Below, one piece after another: positions 30,893 through 33,662 of a DNA stretch of 33,662 nt (its first letter is position 1; each line of letters opens with the position of its first letter). The stretch lies in the IMG/VR virus record IMGVR_UViG_3300042549_000625, positions 1-33,662 of that record; one strand, given 5' to 3'. The notes under the pieces are model-generated. The model did not search any database, had not been told where the DNA came from, and saw only the letters and a program-made list of their open reading frames with translations. The stretch is from a virus. Position numbers and translations under genes: made by a program.

Positions 30893-31090
30893 ATGACAAA
30901 ATTTGTAAAGATTACCCAAAGAAATGAGGATGGTAGTTATTTAAGAACTTGGATTGACAGAGATTACATTACAAAAGTAACTCAGCATTCGGCTACTCAA
31001 GCTGGAAATAACGAAGGCACTTTGGAGTGGGCAGATGGAGAAACGATTGAGATTGTAACATTTAACGAAACACTAGATTCTTTAAACTAA
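30893..31090 (+). CDS. Small beta protein, 65 aa, unknown
   Basis: Product MTKFVKITQRNEDGSYLRTW, then IDRDYITKVTQHS and LEWADGETIEIVTFNET, with alternating strands typical of a small SH3-like or Tudor-like barrel. No family is recognised. It is the first gene after a promoter-like element, has an A-rich leader and ends directly at the start of the DUF3310 gene. Confidence 0.65.
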   Translation: MTKFVKITQRNEDGSYLRTWIDRDYITKVTQHSATQAGNNEGTLEWADGETIEIVTFNETLDSLN

Positions 31091-31363
31091 ATGGAAGAGT
31101 TTGTCGAAAAGGTTTGGGACGATATGCCGATTATCATTGAGGACATACCGGAACCAATAAAAGTAGATTTAGTTAATTCGCCTTCTCACTATCAAGGTAA
31201 CAAGTTTGAGGTCATTGATATTATTGATGACTTTAATTTGAGCTTTAATACTGGAAACGCAATAAAGTATATTTTGAGAGCCGATAAGAAGGGCAACCAA
31301 AAACAAGATCTGCTAAAAGCCATTTGGTACTTGGAGCATGAGCTTAATAAACTGAATGGATAA
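31091..31363 (+). CDS. DUF3310 family protein
   Basis: A 90-residue protein. The domain VNSPSHYQGNKFEVIDIIDD, then GNAIKYILRADKKGNQKQDL and KAIWYLEHEL is the DUF3310 signature (SaV-like), common in phages and often near nucleotide metabolism or replication genes. It has no proven reaction. It starts immediately after the previous stop (TAAATG) and overlaps a small membrane ORF at its end. Confidence 0.88.
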   Translation: MEEFVEKVWDDMPIIIEDIPEPIKVDLVNSPSHYQGNKFEVIDIIDDFNLSFNTGNAIKYILRADKKGNQKQDLLKAIWYLEHELNKLNG

Positions 31364-31457
31364 ATTAATTATTGAAGCCATTTTCGTAGCTATTGCGGAA
31401 GTGGCTTTTATTGTTTTTATGATTTATATGATTATTCAAAAATCTAAAGAACGATGA
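31356..31457 (+). CDS. Very small membrane protein, 33 aa
   Basis: ATG within the end of the DUF3310 gene. It encodes MDKLIIEAIFVAIAEVAFIV, then FMIYMIIQKSKER, a single hydrophobic helix with a basic end. Its stop overlaps the next start (ATGA). It fits the coupled-overlap style of this phage; function unknown. Confidence 0.5.
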   Translation: MDKLIIEAIFVAIAEVAFIVFMIYMIIQKSKER

Positions 31458-31975
31458 ACGCAAAAACTCGAAGCGAACTTATTGCAGAACTTTACGAAAG
31501 TAAAGAGATAGCCTCCGCGCTACGGAAGATGCAACCAGCTTCACTAAGAGATGAACTAAGGCAAGAGATGTTTGTTAGCCTTTGTTCAATTACCGACGAG
31601 AAGTTTTGGAGCATTTACAATAACAATGGCTTGGGCGGTTTAAAGTTCTGGCTAGTTAGGTGCATGCTGAACATGATTTATTCGACTTCGATGAATCAGC
31701 CATTTTTTAGAAACTTCAGAGCTAAGTACGAAAGCATTGAAGGATTTGAAAACCTAGCAGATGTAGAGGACAATTCTAAGGAAGGCAAAGAATTGCTATT
31801 TATCAAAGTAGAAGAAAATCGTAAATCTCTTTCTTGGTACGAGGATAGAATGCTAGAGGCTTGGATTGATTTAGGATTTAATCAGACAGAGGTATCACGG
31901 AAAACTAAGATACCTTACCAAAGCGTAGTCAAGGCGATTACCATAATTAGAAAAAAGCTAAGAGATGACAGATAA
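31454..31975 (+). CDS. Sigma-factor-like HTH protein, candidate late transcription regulator
   Basis: A 173-residue protein. The C-terminal part (about 128-170) reads as a sigma region-4-type helix-turn-helix: SWYEDRMLEAWIDLGFNQTE, then VSRKTKIPYQSVVKAITIIR and KKLRDD. The N-terminal part (about 25-80) has ASLRDELRQEMFVSLCSI and FWLVRCMLNMIY, resembling the region-2-like helices in phage sigma factors of Bacteroidota phages. It would bind host RNA polymerase and direct it to phage late promoters. It lies near the end of the middle genes, just before the late region. The ATG overlaps the upstream stop. Confidence 0.75.
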   Translation: MNAKTRSELIAELYESKEIASALRKMQPASLRDELRQEMFVSLCSITDEKFWSIYNNNGLGGLKFWLVRCMLNMIYSTSMNQPFFRNFRAKYESIEGFENLADVEDNSKEGKELLFIKVEENRKSLSWYEDRMLEAWIDLGFNQTEVSRKTKIPYQSVVKAITIIRKKLRDDR

Positions 31976-32153
31976 CTTAAAACCATACGAGAGAGCTGAG
32001 TACCTAGTCAATCAGGGAGTTTACTTTACCGGTAACAAGGAGAAATCTAAGGAGTTTGCTTTGTTTATTTGTCAAGTAGTGAAAGACCAGAAGCTTAAAA
32101 TTGACGATCGTTTTTACTGGGAGTTAGTAGTAGAAGAAATTTATAACACATGA
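31965..32153 (+). CDS. Small charged protein, 62 aa, unknown
   Basis: The start overlaps the end of the sigma-like gene by 11 bases and the stop overlaps the next ATG (ATGA). The product (MTDNLKPYERAEYLVNQGVY, then EKSKEFALFICQVVKDQ and YWELVVEEIYN) is helical. It could be a partner or regulator of the sigma-like protein because of coupling. No family is recognised. Confidence 0.65.
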   Translation: MTDNLKPYERAEYLVNQGVYFTGNKEKSKEFALFICQVVKDQKLKIDDRFYWELVVEEIYNT

Positions 32154-32374
32154 TAATAATAGCCGCGATTGCTTTTGCAGTATTTGTAAACATGACAAAC
32201 CTGCACAAAAGTTTTTATTTAAACTTTAAGCCATTTAATTGCGTACCTTGTCTAAGCACTTGGTCTGCCATGATAATGTTTTTAATGCCAGACAATCTAG
32301 TAAGCTTCATTGCTTCTATCTTTGTGGCTGGTGTAGTAGGCGGAGTTATTTACAGACTACTTTTAAAACTATGA
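32150..32374 (+). CDS. Membrane protein with two or more hydrophobic segments, 74 aa
   Basis: Hydrophobic N-terminus (MIIIAAIAFAVFVNM), a Cys-containing loop (NCVPC), then two further hydrophobic segments (STWSAMIMFLM and VSFIASIFVAGVVGGVIYRL). The C-x-x-C pair could be redox-active or bind metal. It overlaps both neighbours by 4 bases. From memory, short membrane proteins with a CxxC loop and W-x-A membrane entry occur in Bacteroidota phages. Function unknown. Confidence 0.65.
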   Translation: MIIIAAIAFAVFVNMTNLHKSFYLNFKPFNCVPCLSTWSAMIMFLMPDNLVSFIASIFVAGVVGGVIYRLLLKL

Positions 32375-32670
32375 CAAGCGAAGACATTAAATTCTTAGAG
32401 GAGAATATCATTAACTTCGAAGCGGTCAAGCTTGGATTTAGTAGACATATTGACTTTCCGATACTAGACGAATATACTCGAATCTATCAACGCAACTTAG
32501 ATGCGCAATTTGTATTAAACGCATGGTGTGGCGCTTGCGTGTTTGATTTACTTAAAAGATTATCTGCGCACTACGATGGAATAAAATTTATGGAGAAGCG
32601 CAACGCATTACAACCAACCGAAACGAATGAGCAACCAATTAAGAATACTAGGAAGCGGAAGCAGGCATAG
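32371..32670 (+). CDS. Helical protein, 99 aa, unknown
   Basis: The true start is the ATG at 32371 overlapping the previous stop (ATGA); a longer frame upstream only shadows the membrane gene. The product is MTSEDIKFLEENIINFEAVK, then a helical middle (EYTRIYQRNLDAQFVLNAWC, then GACVFDLLKRLSAHY) and a basic tail (KNTRKRKQA). It overlaps the glycosyltransferase start by 44 bases in another frame. No family is recognised. Confidence 0.7.
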   Translation: MTSEDIKFLEENIINFEAVKLGFSRHIDFPILDEYTRIYQRNLDAQFVLNAWCGACVFDLLKRLSAHYDGIKFMEKRNALQPTETNEQPIKNTRKRKQA

Positions 32671-33646
32671 CGGAGTAACATACCATCGAATAGCTTTACC
32701 TTTGTCTACAATGGAAAAGCAGTATGCGCTAATAACCGATACTCCAACCGAAGAAATGATTAAGGAGAAGGATATTAATATCTTTTTAGTCAATCGGTTT
32801 TGCGAGACTGAAAGCTTAATTAAAATCCTAGAGTGGAAGCAGAAGTATGGCTTTAAATTGGTAGTAGATATTGATGACTACTGGGAACTATTTACCCAGC
32901 ATTTATCTTATTCCAATTACCGGTTAAATGGGATAGGTAAAATTATCCAATCCTACATTAAACATGCTGACCTAGTTACTTGTACTCATTCGAGGTTATG
33001 GGCGGAAATAATTAAGATTAACAAAAACTGCAAAGTAATACCTAACGCTTTGCCATTTGACAAAGACCAGTTTACGATTGTCAAGATTCCACACGACAAG
33101 GTAACTATTGCGCATACTGGAAGCATTACTCATTATCCAGACATTAAGCAACTCAAAGCTCCTATCTATGCTTTGTCAAAAGATAAGCGATTTGTGGCTA
33201 ATACTAGAATGCTACTTTGCGGATGGAATGAATTTAATAAATGGCATTGGGACGAGATGGCAAATATCTACACGGCCAACGAAAGGCTAGAATACAAAAT
33301 ACTTGAGAGCTTACCGGTAGACCTTTACATGAACCATTACGCGGAGGCCGATATACTTGTAACTCCTTTGCTAGATAATAGATTTAATAAGCTAAAGTCA
33401 AATCTAAAGGCATTAGAAGCTGGCGCAAAGAACATTCCGATAATGGCAATGAACCGCGATCCATACGCAGACATTCCAACTATATTTCCAGTTACAAATT
33501 GGGAAAAGGATTTAAGACGGATGGCAGAGAGCAAAGATATGCGAGAAGACTACGGTTTAAGTAATGGCGAATATGTTAGAAAGCATTACGATTTATTTCG
33601 CCACAACATAGCTAGAACGGCTATTTATAATAAACTATTAAGGTAA
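32627..33646 (+). CDS. GT-B glycosyltransferase (GT4-like), full length
   Basis: A 339-residue protein. The N-terminal half has GSGSRHSGVTYHRIALPLST (about 9-28, acceptor-side loop), KLVVDIDDYWELF (about 77-89) and HADLVTCTHSRLWAEI. The C-terminal donor half has TIAHTGSITHYPDI, LLCGWN, EADILVTPLLDNRF and SNLKALEAGAKNIPIMA, the E-containing segment that binds the nucleotide sugar in GT-B enzymes. It may glycosylate phage DNA, virion proteins or host surface glycans; a methyltransferase two genes downstream fits a glycan pathway. It spans the region where the two window ends align. Confidence 0.88.
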   Translation: MSNQLRILGSGSRHSGVTYHRIALPLSTMEKQYALITDTPTEEMIKEKDINIFLVNRFCETESLIKILEWKQKYGFKLVVDIDDYWELFTQHLSYSNYRLNGIGKIIQSYIKHADLVTCTHSRLWAEIIKINKNCKVIPNALPFDKDQFTIVKIPHDKVTIAHTGSITHYPDIKQLKAPIYALSKDKRFVANTRMLLCGWNEFNKWHWDEMANIYTANERLEYKILESLPVDLYMNHYAEADILVTPLLDNRFNKLKSNLKALEAGAKNIPIMAMNRDPYADIPTIFPVTNWEKDLRRMAESKDMREDYGLSNGEYVRKHYDLFRHNIARTAIYNKLLR

Positions 33647-33662
33647 TGCCAGTAATTAAATG
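32987..33662. repeat. Right copy of diverged terminal redundancy
   Basis: Counterpart of 1-676. The final 127 bases (33536-33662) are identical in both copies, while the 549 bases before carry all 29 mismatches. It includes the start codon of the small protein at 660. Closing the circle here gives a unit of about 32,986 bp. Confidence 0.9.

Noticed and set aside
32239-32370. Upstream extension of the protein at 32371
   Set aside because: It is a frame shadow of the membrane protein at 32150-32374; the ATGA-coupled start at 32371 is the natural one.
1-33662. CRISPR array, insertion sequence, integrase or attachment site
   Set aside because: No regularly spaced repeats, transposase or recombinase motifs, or tRNA-linked direct repeats were seen. 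The redundancy at the ends is not an att site because it diverges by 29 bases within coding sequence.

Overview
The window is an essentially complete genome of a tailed double-stranded DNA phage that appears to infect a member of the Bacteroidota. Bases 1-676 and 32987-33662 are two versions of the same stretch (29 mismatches, 27 of them silent), so the unit closes on itself at about 32,986 bp. All genes I accept lie on the + strand. They are tightly packed, usually with ATGA or TAATG overlaps, and start without purine-rich Shine-Dalgarno sequences. A Bacteroidota-type -7 box (TACCTTTG) precedes the early block. The host assignment rests on these signals and on protein families common in Bacteroidota phages, not on a database search. 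I see no integrase, excisionase or repressor, so a lytic life cycle is the simplest reading.

Layout. (1) 1-3171: end of a GT-B glycosyltransferase, a small conserved phage protein, a SAM methyltransferase, and the small and large terminase subunits. (2) 3171-9656: tail assembly chaperone-like pair in two frames, a neck/tail-completion-like protein, two large tail-tip-like proteins and the tape measure protein. (3) 9659-12457: XkdF-type prohead protease, scaffold, major capsid protein and an abundant tail-tube-like protein, closed by a strong terminator. (4) 12553-20414: structural protein, portal with extra C-terminal domains, connector proteins, a fibre with a self-cleaving S74 chaperone, and a large adhesin. 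(5) 20469-23589: two small proteins, a membrane-anchored coiled coil, GH24 lysozyme, an overlapping spanin-like pair and a metallophosphoesterase, ended by a second strong terminator. (6) 23811-32670: early and middle genes. These are tiny ORFs, ERF annealing protein with an SSB-like partner, a replisome-organiser-like protein, an m5C DNA methyltransferase, a RusA resolvase, a PP-loop (PAPS-reductase-like) enzyme, DUF3310 and a sigma-like HTH protein, followed by the full-length glycosyltransferase that leads back to the terminase region.

How it may work together: early genes start from the promoter near 23762. ERF, the SSB-like protein, the replication proteins and RusA handle DNA copying and recombination on borrowed host polymerases, since no DNA polymerase is encoded. 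The sigma-like protein at 31454 may switch on late operons, and two late intergenic regions share a 17-base sequence (12537 and 20435). The most unusual element is a compact intergenic RNA-like structure at 26078-26187. It has its own promoter-like box, two hairpins whose loops are perfectly complementary over 8 bases (a kissing-loop arrangement), and a terminator-like 3' stem.
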